64,000 nucleotides of DNA from Salaquimonas pukyongi (GTDB lineage Bacteria; Pseudomonadota; Alphaproteobacteria; Rhizobiales; Rhizobiaceae), in NCBI RefSeq assembly GCF_001953055.1, contig NZ_CP019044.1:310001-374000 (forward strand), in the 5' to 3' direction. The notes under the pieces are model-generated. The model saw only the letters and a program-made list of their open reading frames with translations. It did no database searches and was not told the DNA's origin. The position numbers were made by a program, and so were the translations under genes. Numbering within the stretch: the stretch's first letter is position 1; each line of letters opens with the position of its first letter. This document shows positions 1 through 8,470 of the stretch, piece after piece.

Positions 1-87
1 GTTGGAACGGGTGATGAAGTTTTTCAGGAATGCCGTTCTGGCAAAGCCTTCCAGGGGGTAGAGAGTATTCGGGTCAGGTCCGTGCAT
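1..87 (-). CDS. Vat/CatB-like xenobiotic acyltransferase, N-terminal fragment
   Basis: Only the first 29 codons lie in the window; the gene continues off the left edge on the minus strand. The peptide begins MHGPDPNTLYPLEGFARTAF and continues with LKNFITRSN. This matches the start of the left-handed beta-helix (hexapeptide-repeat) acetyltransferases of the streptogramin/chloramphenicol (Vat/CatB) type, which typically open with HGPDP..LYP and reach a (N)PNI..GxYTYYD segment just beyond this point. The ATG at 87-85 is preceded by a GGAG about 8 bases upstream. The catalytic His and the hexapeptide repeats are outside the window, so activity cannot be judged. In chromosomes these enzymes are often housekeeping acetyltransferases of unknown substrate rather than resistance genes. 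Confidence 0.6.
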   Translation of the reverse strand, partial: MHGPDPNTLYPLEGFARTAFLKNFITRSN

Positions 88-269
88 TTGGGAACTCCGC
101 AACGCTTGCATTTCACGAAAGATGAAAAGCGGCCAACCGCGATCAATGCCGGCTTTTGAACTGGCAGGGAAGGGTATGGGGCCGAGCGTTACTGGTTCAT
201 TGGCAGGACACTCCTGAAATTGGGGCTTTCAAGTACCAAGTCTAAACCGCAATCACGATCATGCCCAGG

Positions 270-2135
270 CTATTTGCTGGGTGTGTCGCCCTTCTGGCGG
301 TTGAACATGCTTTTCAGATTGTCCCATAGCTCGATCTTGACGCCGTGCTTTCGCATGATCACACCCTGCTGGGCAATCGACAGGGTATTGTTCCAGGCCC
401 AGTAGATGACCAGACCGGCCGGGAACGTCGCCAGCATGAAGGTGAAGACAATCGGCATCCATTTGAAGATCATCGCCTGGGTTGGATCTGGCGGGGCGGG
501 GTTCATCTGCATCTGCAGGAACATCGTAATGCCCATGATCAGCGGCCAGATGCCGATGGCAAGGATCGCCAGAATGGCCGGGCTTTCAAAGGGCAACAGG
601 CCGAACAGGTTGAGGATTGAGGTCGGGTCAGGCGCCGAAAGATCCTGAATCCAGCCGAAGAAGGGTGCATGGCGCATCTCGATGGTCACGTAGATGACCT
701 TGTAGAGTGCAAAGAAAACCGGGATCTGGATCAGCATCGGCCAGCAGCCCGCCGCCGGATTGATCTTCTCCCGCTTGTAGAGCGCCATCATCTCTTGCTG
801 CATCTTCAGCCGGTCATCGCCTGCCTTGGCCTTGATCTTTTCCATCTCCGGCTGGACTTTTTTCATCTTCGCCATCGAGGCGTAGGACATGTTGGCCAGC
901 GGAAACAGGACTGCCTTGATGACCACTGTCGTCAGCAGGATGGCAACGCCGAAATTCCCGACCTGGTGGTAGAGCCAGTTCATCAGCTTGAAGAGCGGCT
1001 TGGTGATGAAATAAAACCAGCCCCAGTCGATCATCAGATCGAAGCTCTCGATGTTCTCCGACTCCTGATAGGCGTCGACCACTTCGGTTTTCTTCGCGCC
1101 ACCGAAGAAACGGTGCCCGACCTGCTGTGTGCCGCCCGCATTGACGGTCAGCGTTTCACCAAGATAGTCGGCCTGATAACGCTCGCGGCCGGAATCGAAA
1201 TAGGCAAAGCGCGGCTTGAAGCTGCCATCTGGAATAAGCGCCGTCGCCCAGTATTTGTCGGTAATGCCGAGCCAGCCACGTTCATGGGTCTCGCTCAATA
1301 CCTGTTTGTCGTCCTTTACGTCGGAATAGTCGACTTCCTGCAGGCCATCCTCGCCGAAGACGCCAATGAGCCCTTCATGCAGCACAAAGATGTTGGCCGT
1401 CTGGGGCGTGCCGAAACGGGTAACCCGGGCATAGGGCGAAAGGGAAATCGCATTGCCGGAATTGTTCTCAATCGTATCCTCGATCGTGAACAGAAAGATA
1501 TCGTCAAGGCTGATGGTACGGCGGAAGGTGACGTTCTTTGCATTGCGCCATTCAAGCACGACCGGGTTGCCGGGAGAGAGTTTGTCGTTTCCGGAAACCT
1601 GCCATTCGGTTTCCGGTCCCGGTACATCACCCGATTCAGCCGATCCGACAAAACCGAACTCGGCAAAATAACCTTCCGATGTCTGAGAGGGAGAGAGCAG
1701 GGTGACCAGCGGGCTCGTCTTGTCGATGGTCAGGTGGTAATCCTTCAGTCGCAGATCGTCGATCCGCCCGGCTTTCAGATTGATCGACCCGATGATGTGA
1801 TCGTTTTCGAAGGCAATGCGGGCTGAATTGGCGATTGCTGCCTGCCGCGTGGTGGCCGATACGCCCGGAACAGCGCCATCGGCAGGATTAACGGCAGGAA
1901 TGTCCCCGGAGGTGCCGGCATTGGGCAGATCGCCCGCATCCGATATGTTCTCACTGCCAGCCGTTTCATCCTTCTGGCTTGCCTGACTCTGCTCAACCTG
2001 CTGGCGCTGGGCTTCCAGTTCTGCGGCCTTGCGTTCGGCATCCAGCTTCGGGCTGACATAGAGGAATTGCCAGGCAATCAGCACCAGGACTGAAAGCGCG
2101 ATTGCAAGGATCGTGTTCTTGTTCTGGCTGTCCAT
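270..2135 (-). CDS. yidC: Membrane protein insertase YidC
   Basis: YidC inserts and folds inner-membrane proteins, alone or with SecYEG. The 621-residue product starts MDSQNKNTILAIALSVLVL, with a first membrane helix at about residues 8-27. A Gln/Glu/Ala-rich linker and the large periplasmic beta domain follow. The C-terminal 60KD_IMP core starts near residue 365 and includes the cytoplasmic hairpin (KVQPEMEKIKAKAGDDRLKM) and PAAGCWPMLIQIPVFFALY. I chose the ATG at 2135 rather than the upstream in-frame codon at 2213, because the upstream 26 residues are unlike the family and overlap rnpA. The gene lies 4 bases after rnpA, so the two are co-transcribed. Length and domain order are normal for a Gram-negative YidC. 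Confidence 0.97.
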   Translation of the reverse strand: MDSQNKNTILAIALSVLVLIAWQFLYVSPKLDAERKAAELEAQRQQVEQSQASQKDETAGSENISDAGDLPNAGTSGDIPAVNPADGAVPGVSATTRQAAIANSARIAFENDHIIGSINLKAGRIDDLRLKDYHLTIDKTSPLVTLLSPSQTSEGYFAEFGFVGSAESGDVPGPETEWQVSGNDKLSPGNPVVLEWRNAKNVTFRRTISLDDIFLFTIEDTIENNSGNAISLSPYARVTRFGTPQTANIFVLHEGLIGVFGEDGLQEVDYSDVKDDKQVLSETHERGWLGITDKYWATALIPDGSFKPRFAYFDSGRERYQADYLGETLTVNAGGTQQVGHRFFGGAKKTEVVDAYQESENIESFDLMIDWGWFYFITKPLFKLMNWLYHQVGNFGVAILLTTVVIKAVLFPLANMSYASMAKMKKVQPEMEKIKAKAGDDRLKMQQEMMALYKREKINPAAGCWPMLIQIPVFFALYKVIYVTIEMRHAPFFGWIQDLSAPDPTSILNLFGLLPFESPAILAILAIGIWPLIMGITMFLQMQMNPAPPDPTQAMIFKWMPIVFTFMLATFPAGLVIYWAWNNTLSIAQQGVIMRKHGVKIELWDNLKSMFNRQKGDTPSK

Positions 2136-2139
2136 GATA

Positions 2140-2577
2140 TTATCCGTTGGCGGGCCGCGGGGCCTTCTGGCTGCTCGTTGCAGCCTTTTTGCTTTTTGAC
2201 AGCAGGCGGTCAATGCCTTTTGTCAGTTCTAAAACCATTGCCTGATGGGAAATGTCCAAGGCACGGCGCCGTGCAATGAGAATAATCTCGCCGCAGATCG
2301 CCTTTTGCGGACCAGGCATTTCACGCTTTGCATTGTCTGCCGCCGCTGCCACTGCGTGGCGCAGCCTGCGCTTCATGCGGTTGCGCTCGACGGCATTTCC
2401 CGTCTTGGCAGTTACCGTATAGCCGGCTTGCAGCCCGTCTTCGTCCTCGCATGGCTTTATGTTGCCCAGCAGGGTGCAGCTTTCCAGCACGGTTTTTGGC
2501 GAGCGCCGGTTTGCGATAAAACGGGCCCGTTTGCGAACGGTTGGCAAAAGCCTGGGATGTTGATGTTCAGATGTCAC
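2140..2577 (-). CDS. rnpA: Ribonuclease P protein component
   Basis: This is the protein subunit of RNase P, which helps the catalytic RNA trim tRNA 5' leaders. The RNR signature is seen as GNAVERNRMKRRLR, preceded by the N-terminal strand around RKRARFIANRR and followed by the helix with EIILIARRRA. I placed the start at the GTG at 2577-2575, giving 145 residues with GGAAGAAG just upstream. A TTG five codons earlier (2592) would also be open but overlaps the U-tract of the hairpin at 2591-2614. The C-terminal Lys/Ser/Ala-rich tail is longer than in E. coli. The gene sits between rpmH and yidC, the usual order. Confidence 0.93.
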   Translation of the reverse strand: MTSEHQHPRLLPTVRKRARFIANRRSPKTVLESCTLLGNIKPCEDEDGLQAGYTVTAKTGNAVERNRMKRRLRHAVAAAADNAKREMPGPQKAICGEIILIARRRALDISHQAMVLELTKGIDRLLSKSKKAATSSQKAPRPANG

Positions 2578-2590
2578 CGCTTCTTCCAGC

Positions 2591-2614
2591 AAAAAGCCCG
2601 GACGGGCCGGGCTT
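2591..2614 (-). terminator. Terminator-like hairpin between rpmH and rnpA
   Basis: On the minus strand a perfect 8-bp stem (AAGCCCGG / CCGGGCTT, loop CCCGT) is followed by a short run of T. This is the form of an intrinsic terminator. It sits after the rpmH stop (2663) and immediately before the rnpA ribosome-binding site. Partial readthrough would let much more rpmH than rnpA-yidC be made, matching the different amounts of ribosomal protein and RNase P protein a cell needs. The structure is visible; the attenuation role is inferred. Confidence 0.65.
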
Positions 2615-2662
2615 AAAACTTGTCTGCGTGTTTGTCCGCAGCACTGTTAACGCCGCTCGGCG

Positions 2663-2797
2663 TCAGGCACTCAGCCGCTTGCGGCCTTTGGCACGGCGTG
2701 AGGCGACAACCTTGCGGCCGCCGGTGGTTGCCATGCGTGAGCGGAATCCGTGGCGGCGCTTGCGCACCAGTTTACTGGGTTGAAAGGTCCGTTTCAT
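2663..2797 (-). CDS. rpmH: 50S ribosomal protein L34
   Basis: The 44-residue, strongly basic product ([20 protein letters not shown], ending GRKRLSA) is a full-length L34 of the large ribosomal subunit. The start at 2797 has GGAAGAAG 4-5 bases upstream. The longer reading frame reaching 2896 has extra N-terminal residues that do not belong to the family. It is first in the rpmH-rnpA-yidC operon and has a good promoter at 2924-2952. Confidence 0.97.
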   Translation of the reverse strand: MKRTFQPSKLVRKRRHGFRSRMATTGGRKVVASRRAKGRKRLSA

Positions 2798-2923
2798 CGC
2801 TTCTTCCTGCCCGCTGGCAGGCCTCGGTTTGTTTGTCGTTCCGGGAGCGGAAATCCCGGCACCTGGCCGGTTGTCCATCGCTGTTTTGCGCAGCATGGCT
2901 TGCAGATTTCCGAAGTTGCGCGG

Positions 2924-2952
2924 CTTATAGTGTCAGTCCGGGCGAAAGTCAA
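2924..2952 (-). promoter_or_regulatory. Sigma-70 type promoter of rpmH operon
   Basis: Read on the minus strand, TTGACT (2952-2947) is followed after exactly 17 bases by TATAAG (2929-2924). This is a near-consensus housekeeping promoter about 125 bases upstream of the rpmH start, as expected for a strongly expressed ribosomal-protein operon. The rest of the rpmH-to-VTT gap (2953-3193) is moderately AT-rich towards its right end and must carry the promoter for the rightward gene at 3194; I see no clear consensus there. Confidence 0.7.
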
Positions 2953-3193
2953 TCGAACTCGACCCTACGCAGCCAACGGATTTGTGCAGCGGTAACGCCG
3001 CCGTGATGGCAGGTAACGGCAACGTCAAATGGCAGTGAGAATGGGCGTGAAGCCTTGCATCCGCGCTGATTTACGGTGATTTAACGCCACCCGGTGTGTT
3101 CAGGCGGACTATTTTAAGCATAACCACACAAAATAGCACAAATGCCATGGAGCACGCATAGGTTGAATGTTATGAACACCACAATGGCGAGAG

Positions 3194-4009
3194 ATGATGG
3201 CTTCCACGGAACCTAACTCAAAGACAGATAGCCCGGCCTCCGGCCATGGCGGGAGCGAAGCCGGCCCTGCCGGCCCTTCTTCCGTGCGTAAATGGCTGCC
3301 GGTCGGGGTAATCGCTGCCCTGCTGGGAGGTGCATGGTTTGCCGGGCTGTTCGACTACATCTCTCTTTCCTCAATCATCATGCACCGCGAAGCACTGGGC
3401 GATTTCGTCAGCAGGAACTTCATTCTGGGCATTGCCGGTTTCATTCTTCTTTATGCCGGTCTGGTGGCGATCTCCTTTCCGGGTGCCTCGCTTCTGACCA
3501 TCGCGGCAGGTTTCTTGTTTGGCGGCCTTGTTGGCGGCATGGCGACCGTTGTCGGCGCCACGCTTGGGGCGGCGATTATCTTCGAGGTTGCCAGATCCTC
3601 TTTCGGCGACACACTGGAAAAGCGCACCGGCCGGTTTGTCGAGAAAATGCGCAAGGGGTTTCAGGAGGACAGCTTTCTTTATCTGCTGACCCTGCGTCTC
3701 ACGCCGGTGTTTCCCTTTTGGGTTATAAACATCGTGCCGGCACTGCTGAAGATGCGGCTGGCGCCTTATGTGCTGGCGACGTTTATCGGCATCATTCCGG
3801 GCACCCTTGCCTATTCCTATATCGGCTCGGGCCTCGACAGCGTCATCATGGCGCAGGAACGGGCTAATCCCGGCTGCGCGGCGCAGGGAACCTGCGAAAT
3901 CGATCCCGCCTCGCTGATTACCGGCGACGTGATTATCGCCATGGTGGCGCTCGGCATCATTTCCCTGTTGCCGGTGGTCGTCAAAAAACTGCGGGGCAAA
4001 CGGCAATAA
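3194..4009 (+). CDS. TVP38/TMEM64 (VTT domain) membrane protein
   Basis: The 271-residue inner-membrane protein has a Pro/Ser/Gly-rich cytoplasmic N-terminus (about 30 residues), a first helix near 35-52, and a VTT (SNARE-associated Golgi, DedA-superfamily) core. The core is seen in ISFPGASLLTIAAGFLFGG, a reentrant Gly-rich segment, the Phe/Arg stretch YLLTLRLTPVFPFWVINIVP, and GIIPGTLAYSYIGSG. Family members are implicated in lipid scrambling or small-solute transport; the substrate here is unknown. The gene is directly followed by a flavin disulfide oxidoreductase (50-base gap), a pairing seen in several bacteria. Two adjacent ATG codons (3194, 3197) could start it. Confidence 0.88.
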   Translation: MMASTEPNSKTDSPASGHGGSEAGPAGPSSVRKWLPVGVIAALLGGAWFAGLFDYISLSSIIMHREALGDFVSRNFILGIAGFILLYAGLVAISFPGASLLTIAAGFLFGGLVGGMATVVGATLGAAIIFEVARSSFGDTLEKRTGRFVEKMRKGFQEDSFLYLLTLRLTPVFPFWVINIVPALLKMRLAPYVLATFIGIIPGTLAYSYIGSGLDSVIMAQERANPGCAAQGTCEIDPASLITGDVIIAMVALGIISLLPVVVKKLRGKRQ

Positions 4010-4059
4010 AGCGCCGCCGCCTGATGGCGTGATCGCTGTAGCGTTCTGGAAGGACTGTC

Positions 4060-5487
4060 ATGACTGAAACACTTACCCCCGACATTTGTGTTATAGGCGC
4101 CGGTTCAGGCGGGTTGACCGTAGCTGCTGCCGCTGCCTCGTTCGGGGTTGAAGTCGTGCTGATCGAAAAAGGCAAGATGGGCGGCGATTGCCTCAACTAC
4201 GGGTGTGTGCCCTCAAAGGCCATCCTTGCAGCCGGCAAGCACGCCCATGCGATTGAAGAGTCCGCCCGGTTCGGGGTCTTTGCCGGCAAACCCAAGGTGG
4301 AATTTCGCAAGGTCAATCAGCATATCAAGTCGGCCATCGCCGCCATTGCGCCAAACGATTCCGTGGAGCGGTTCACCGCCCTTGGCGTGAAGGTGATTGA
4401 GGCCCCCGGCCGCTTCACGGATCCGCGTACCATTGAGGCCGGCGAATACACGATCAAGGCACGGCGGTTCGTTGTCGCCACCGGTTCATCTGCCTTCGTG
4501 CCACCCATTCCCGGTCTCGATGCAGTGGACTATTTCACCAACGAAACCCTGTTCGACAACACCCGGCGCCCTGGCCACCTCATTGTCATCGGTGGCGGGC
4601 CGATCGGCATGGAAATGGCCCAGGCCCATCTGCGTCTTGGCTCCAAAGTCACCGTCATCGAGGGCCTGAAGGCGCTCGGCAAGGACGACCCGGAACTTTC
4701 CGCCATCGTTCTGGAAAAGCTGCGTGGCGAGGGTCTTGAGATAGTGGAAGAGGCAATGGTGAGCCGCGTTGCCCGCCGTGGAAAGAACGGCGTGCGGGTT
4801 CACTACAAGCTTGATGGCAAAGAGGGTAGTGTGGATGGCACGGACCTGCTGATCGCCACCGGCCGCGCCGTCAATGTGGAGGGCCTAGGCCTTGAAGAGG
4901 CAGGCATTCGCCATGACCGCAAGGGCATCGAGGTAAAGGCGGACCTGCGCACGTCCAACCGGCGCGTCTATGCCATTGGCGATGTGGCAGGCGGCCTTCA
5001 ATTCACCCATGTTGCCGGTTATCACGCCGGCCTCGTCATTCGCGGCATCCTGTTCCGGCTGACGGCAAAGCCGGACAACCGCATCATCCCCTGGGCAACC
5101 TATACCGACCCCGAGCTTGCCAATGTCGGATTGACCGAGGAAGAGGCCCGTAAACAATACAAGGATATCCACGTGCTGCGCTGGCCCTATCATGAGAACG
5201 ATCGCGCCATTGCAGAAGGCAAGACAGCCGGCATGATAAAAATGATTACGGACCGCAAGGGCCGCATCTTGGGGGTCGGCATTGCCGGCACCGGCGCCGG
5301 AGAAATGATCAACATGTGGGCGCTGGCGATATCGCAGAAAATGAAAGTCAAGGATGTGGCCGGTTACATTCCGCCCTATCCTACCATGGCAGAGATTGGG
5401 AAAAGGGCGGCAATCACCTATTTTGCTCCCATGACCCGCAAGCCCTTCGTCAGAAGCCTGATAGGCTTCTTGCGCAAGTTCGGATAG
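4060..5487 (+). CDS. FAD-dependent pyridine nucleotide-disulfide oxidoreductase (mercuric reductase/DLD-like)
   Basis: The 475-residue enzyme has an N-terminal FAD dinucleotide-binding motif (VIGAGSGGLT, residues 11-20) and the redox-active pair C44/C49 in GGDCLNYGCVPSKA. It also has an NAD(P)-binding GGGPIGMEMAQ, the second FAD motif RVYAIGDVAGG and a dimerisation domain. The C-terminal segment reads YIPPYPTMAEI, where dihydrolipoamide dehydrogenase has HxxHPT. The active-site His is therefore replaced, and this is probably not a true dihydrolipoamide dehydrogenase. There is no N-terminal MerA heavy-metal domain and no C-terminal CysCys. A GGAAGGA ribosome-binding site precedes the ATG. Pairing with the VTT protein suggests a membrane-linked thiol or quinone redox role; the substrate is unknown. 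Confidence 0.88.
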   Translation: MTETLTPDICVIGAGSGGLTVAAAAASFGVEVVLIEKGKMGGDCLNYGCVPSKAILAAGKHAHAIEESARFGVFAGKPKVEFRKVNQHIKSAIAAIAPNDSVERFTALGVKVIEAPGRFTDPRTIEAGEYTIKARRFVVATGSSAFVPPIPGLDAVDYFTNETLFDNTRRPGHLIVIGGGPIGMEMAQAHLRLGSKVTVIEGLKALGKDDPELSAIVLEKLRGEGLEIVEEAMVSRVARRGKNGVRVHYKLDGKEGSVDGTDLLIATGRAVNVEGLGLEEAGIRHDRKGIEVKADLRTSNRRVYAIGDVAGGLQFTHVAGYHAGLVIRGILFRLTAKPDNRIIPWATYTDPELANVGLTEEEARKQYKDIHVLRWPYHENDRAIAEGKTAGMIKMITDRKGRILGVGIAGTGAGEMINMWALAISQKMKVKDVAGYIPPYPTMAEIGKRAAITYFAPMTRKPFVRSLIGFLRKFG

Positions 5488-5490
5488 GCG

Positions 5491-6990
5491 ATGCTCGAAA
5501 AACCCGAAGCCAAGAACAAAACCGATGTTCCGCAGCAAGGCGGGCATGATACCGTTCGCGGACGTCATTTCCGGCAGAGCGTTGCCCGTGGCCTTTCAGG
5601 CCGCCTTCTGGTGCTGACGGTCATCTTCGTGATGATTGCCGAAGTGCTGATCTTCGTTCCCTCGGTGGCGAATTTCCGCAATGTCTGGCTGCAGAACCAT
5701 CTTGATACCGCCGAGGCGGCCTCCATCGTCTATCTTGACGAAAGCGACATCATGCTGTCGCCGCAGGCGCAGAAATACCTGTTGAAGGCAACCCAGTCGC
5801 TTCAGGTTTCCATTCGCGAAGGCGCTGTCAACAGGCTGATGGCTTCCGGTCCTGCGCCAGGCCCTGTCACGGAGCGCATCACGCTTGGAACGATGCAACC
5901 GATGAACACGCTGCGTTCGGCCCTTTCGACGCTGTTGTTTGGCGGTGACCGTGTCTACCATGTTTCCGGGCCGATGAAGTCGGGCGATGCAGTCATCGAA
6001 CTGGTCCAGATGGACAGCTATCTGCGCGATGCAATGCTCAACTACGCGCGCAACATTCTGCTCATCTCGCTGGTCATCTCCCTGATCACTGCCGGGCTTG
6101 TCTTCCTGGCGCTCTATTGGCTGATTGTCCGGCCGATCATCCGTATTTCCTCCAACATGGATGCGTTTTCAAGGCATCCGGAAGAGGCGGCGCTGGTCTA
6201 TCGCCCGACCGGACGAAAAGACGAGATCGGCATTGCCGAGGCCCGTCTCTCCTCCTTGCAGAAGGATCTTCAGGCAACCCTGCGCCAGAAACAACACCTT
6301 GCAGAACTCGGCCTGGCCGTTTCCAAGATCAATCATGATCTGCGCAATATCCTGGCCTCTGCCTATCTGTTTTCCGACCGGCTGACCGGCGTTGCCGATC
6401 CCACGGTTCAGCGCCTTGCCCCCAAACTCGTCAGGACCATTGACCGGGCCGTGGAATACACAAGATCGGTGCTTGCCTACGGCAAGGCGGTTGAACGTGC
6501 GCCCGACCTTCAGGACCACAGCCTTCATGCCCTGGTGGAGGAGGTTGGCGAGACCCTGTCTGTGGAAAAATCCGCCCACATCGAATGGCGCAATCTGGTT
6601 CCGCAGCAACTGCAGCTTCGATGTGACCGGGAAAACCTGTTTCGTGCCATTCTCAATTTGTGCCGCAATTCGGTACAGGCGATGGAATCCCTGCCGCAGG
6701 ATGGCCGCTCTCTGTCACTGGAAGTAACGGCCGCCGAAGCGCCGGAAGGTACCTCCATCCGCATCACCGACACCGGTCCCGGCATCCCGGTGGAGGTCCG
6801 CGAAACGCTGTTTAACGCTTTTCAGAGCTCTGCCAAGGCCGGCGGTACCGGGCTCGGCCTCGCCATCGCCCAGGAACTGGTGCGCGGCCATGGCGGCTCG
6901 ATTGCGCTTGAAGAAACAGGCGCAGGCGGATCGGTTTTTCGTATTGATCTGCCGGCCGGCGGCAACCCGGCTGCAACGCAAGACCGGTAG
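5491..6990 (+). CDS. Sensor histidine kinase (HAMP, HisKA, HATPase), orphan
   Basis: The 499-residue membrane kinase has one helix near residues 36-58, a periplasmic sensor region of about 125 residues and a second helix near 188-210. A HAMP-like linker (RPIIRISSNMDAFSRHPEEA) follows. The phospho-acceptor box reads KINHDLRNILASAY, the HDLRN form, and the ATPase has N-box NLCRNSVQAM, DTGPGIP and GGTGLGLAIA. All catalytic boxes look intact. It begins 3 bases after the oxidoreductase stop, so all three genes from 3194 are probably one operon. No response regulator is adjacent, so its partner must be encoded elsewhere. A GC-rich hairpin follows the stop codon. Confidence 0.9.
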   Translation: MLEKPEAKNKTDVPQQGGHDTVRGRHFRQSVARGLSGRLLVLTVIFVMIAEVLIFVPSVANFRNVWLQNHLDTAEAASIVYLDESDIMLSPQAQKYLLKATQSLQVSIREGAVNRLMASGPAPGPVTERITLGTMQPMNTLRSALSTLLFGGDRVYHVSGPMKSGDAVIELVQMDSYLRDAMLNYARNILLISLVISLITAGLVFLALYWLIVRPIIRISSNMDAFSRHPEEAALVYRPTGRKDEIGIAEARLSSLQKDLQATLRQKQHLAELGLAVSKINHDLRNILASAYLFSDRLTGVADPTVQRLAPKLVRTIDRAVEYTRSVLAYGKAVERAPDLQDHSLHALVEEVGETLSVEKSAHIEWRNLVPQQLQLRCDRENLFRAILNLCRNSVQAMESLPQDGRSLSLEVTAAEAPEGTSIRITDTGPGIPVEVRETLFNAFQSSAKAGGTGLGLAIAQELVRGHGGSIALEETGAGGSVFRIDLPAGGNPAATQDR

Positions 6991-6991
6991 T

Positions 6992-7011
6992 CCCGCACGG
7001 GTCGGTGCGGG
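6992..7011 (+). terminator. GC-rich hairpin after histidine kinase
   Basis: A 7-bp perfect stem CCCGCAC / GTGCGGG with a 6-base loop starts one base after the kinase stop codon. There is no T-run, so it may be a weak or Rho-assisted terminator or a 3'-end stabiliser. The remaining gap to the tRNA (7012-7213) holds no convincing gene. Confidence 0.4.
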
Positions 7012-7213
7012 TGTCCGCTCGTGCGGCCCGCTGCCGGGACCAAGCGGCGTATGAAGCTCCGGGAGCCGGCGGGTTCGGGATCGAAATTTGCTGAATCCAA
7101 GCTTGCTTTTCGCTGCCATTGCCTTTACCTGTTCGCCGGTCCTGACATCCGGCGTTTGGCATGGATGATGGACCCAAGGTCCGTTCCCTGACACAGCGGT
7201 TTCAGGACCCAGC

Positions 7214-7290
7214 GCACCCGTAGCTCAGCTGGATAGAGCACCAGACTACGAATCTGGGGGTCAGGAGTTCGAATCTCTTCGGGTGCGCCA
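7214..7290 (+). tRNA. tRNA-Arg (anticodon ACG)
   Basis: The 77-base gene folds as a full cloverleaf. The acceptor stem GCACCCG/CGGGTGC (7214-7220 with 7280-7286) is followed by discriminator G and an encoded CCA. The D-arm is GCTC..GAGC, the anticodon stem CCAGA/TCTGG has loop CTACGAA and anticodon ACG at 7248-7250, and the T-arm has the TTCGAAT loop. ACG is normally deaminated to ICG and reads CGU/CGC/CGA. The region to its right (7291-9110) looks acquired, and tRNA-Arg genes are frequent integration targets, but I found no second copy of the tRNA 3' end in the window. Confidence 0.96.
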
Positions 7291-7442
7291 ATTTTTTCAA
7301 GGACTTAGCGGATTTCGGTGACAATCCTGGACTCGTTCCAGGCTCACCTTAGTGATAGGTTTTCCACTGGTTATTGGTGGTGAGCCTAACCGGTATTTGA
7401 AATCCCGCAGCCTGAGAGCGCCAAACTTCAAGCCTGACTTGT

Positions 7443-8408
7443 CTATGTAATTGGCAGGATTGGTTGGATTGCTTCAAAGCCTTTGGTGCGTTTGAAATCC
7501 ATCTGGTGAACAAAGTTCCGCAGTGAATCAGATGGGTCTATGTGTTCCAGATTGAGGCTGGCAAACGTCTCACGAACAAATTTCACCGAGAGTATTGGGG
7601 TGGGTCTCATATGACCCGTTTGGCTATCCAGCATGTTCGTTCGACAGGTGACGTGCACCTCACCAAGCGGCAAAATCTGAAACAAATCTCCAGCCACCTT
7701 AAGGGCAACGCTCGCAACGTAGTCTTGATACAGTTCGTTAAACTCGCCTACCGGCATTTTCGTTTCTGACAGCCTGCCGCTCGCCAGTTGCTTCCGGCGA
7801 AAATCGGGTACCACCTCATCGGTGTGAACCTCGGCAATTGCGTGGACTATTCCCTGTGCAAATCTGAATTCAATATATGAGCCAATCCTGTCTTCCGCTG
7901 ACAGCGACTGCATTTCAGCGACGACTTCCTTCATCGCTTCAGGATCACCCGCTAGTAGTTTTCGCGCCATGGCGTTGTCGCTTACCCACTCGGCGTAATC
8001 ACTGCGGTATTTTTCGAGCGCTTTTTGATCCTCTTCTGTATCGCGCTCTTTTGCCTGCAAAAAGGAGTTGATGAGCTTTTGTTTTCGCTTTTCGGTGCCG
8101 CCAAATAGTTTGTCGAAAAAGTGGGGTTTGAAGTTCTTCATCGCCGGAGCAAGTTTCTCCCTATGGCGCGTACACTTGTTTGGTTTCTGGGGTTCGCCCA
8201 GGTGAGCGACTGAGTGCCAATCAACGGTGTCGGAGAGGCTGGTGTGGATAGTGACTAAGTTGCGGATGTGCTCTTCCCAATCATCCACTGCTTGGGCGGC
8301 ATCAGCGGCAATTGCTTCTTTTTGCTCTTGTTTGTATCGCCGCTGCGCCTCTCGCTCCGCCGCGCGCATGGCGGCATTGACTGATCGTAAGGTTCCTCTC
8401 CATCCCAT
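7443..8408 (-). CDS. Unrecognised 321-residue protein beside tRNA-Arg
   Basis: I do not recognise a characterised family. The product starts MGWRGTLRSVNAAMRAAERE and has a highly charged helical N-terminal third (Arg/Glu/Gln/Lys-rich, about residues 10-45, likely coiled coil). A second Lys/Glu-rich helical stretch (TEKRKQKLINSFLQAKERDT) lies near residues 103-125. A more globular C-terminal half contains YIEFRFAQGIVHAIAEVH and a strand-rich segment LGEVHVTCRTNM. There is no signal peptide and no membrane segment. Codon use and lower GC differ from the surrounding metabolic genes. With the conjugation-ATPase scrap to its right and the tRNA to its left it looks like accessory cargo, possibly stress- or defence-related; that is speculation. 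Confidence 0.7.
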   Translation of the reverse strand: MGWRGTLRSVNAAMRAAEREAQRRYKQEQKEAIAADAAQAVDDWEEHIRNLVTIHTSLSDTVDWHSVAHLGEPQKPNKCTRHREKLAPAMKNFKPHFFDKLFGGTEKRKQKLINSFLQAKERDTEEDQKALEKYRSDYAEWVSDNAMARKLLAGDPEAMKEVVAEMQSLSAEDRIGSYIEFRFAQGIVHAIAEVHTDEVVPDFRRKQLASGRLSETKMPVGEFNELYQDYVASVALKVAGDLFQILPLGEVHVTCRTNMLDSQTGHMRPTPILSVKFVRETFASLNLEHIDPSDSLRNFVHQMDFKRTKGFEAIQPILPIT

Positions 8409-8470
8409 GCGTCACATCCCCACCCAAATGCACAACCACGAGGTTAAAGTTAGCTGATTGTGCACAATTA

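Noticed and set aside
669-1826. 385-residue rightward frame over yidC
   Set aside because: Antisense shadow of yidC with no domain signal.
4060-5487. Assignment as dihydrolipoamide dehydrogenase or mercuric reductase
   Set aside because: The catalytic HxxHPT of the former is replaced by YIPPYPT, and the heavy-metal domain and C-terminal Cys pair of the latter are absent, so only the superfamily is claimed.
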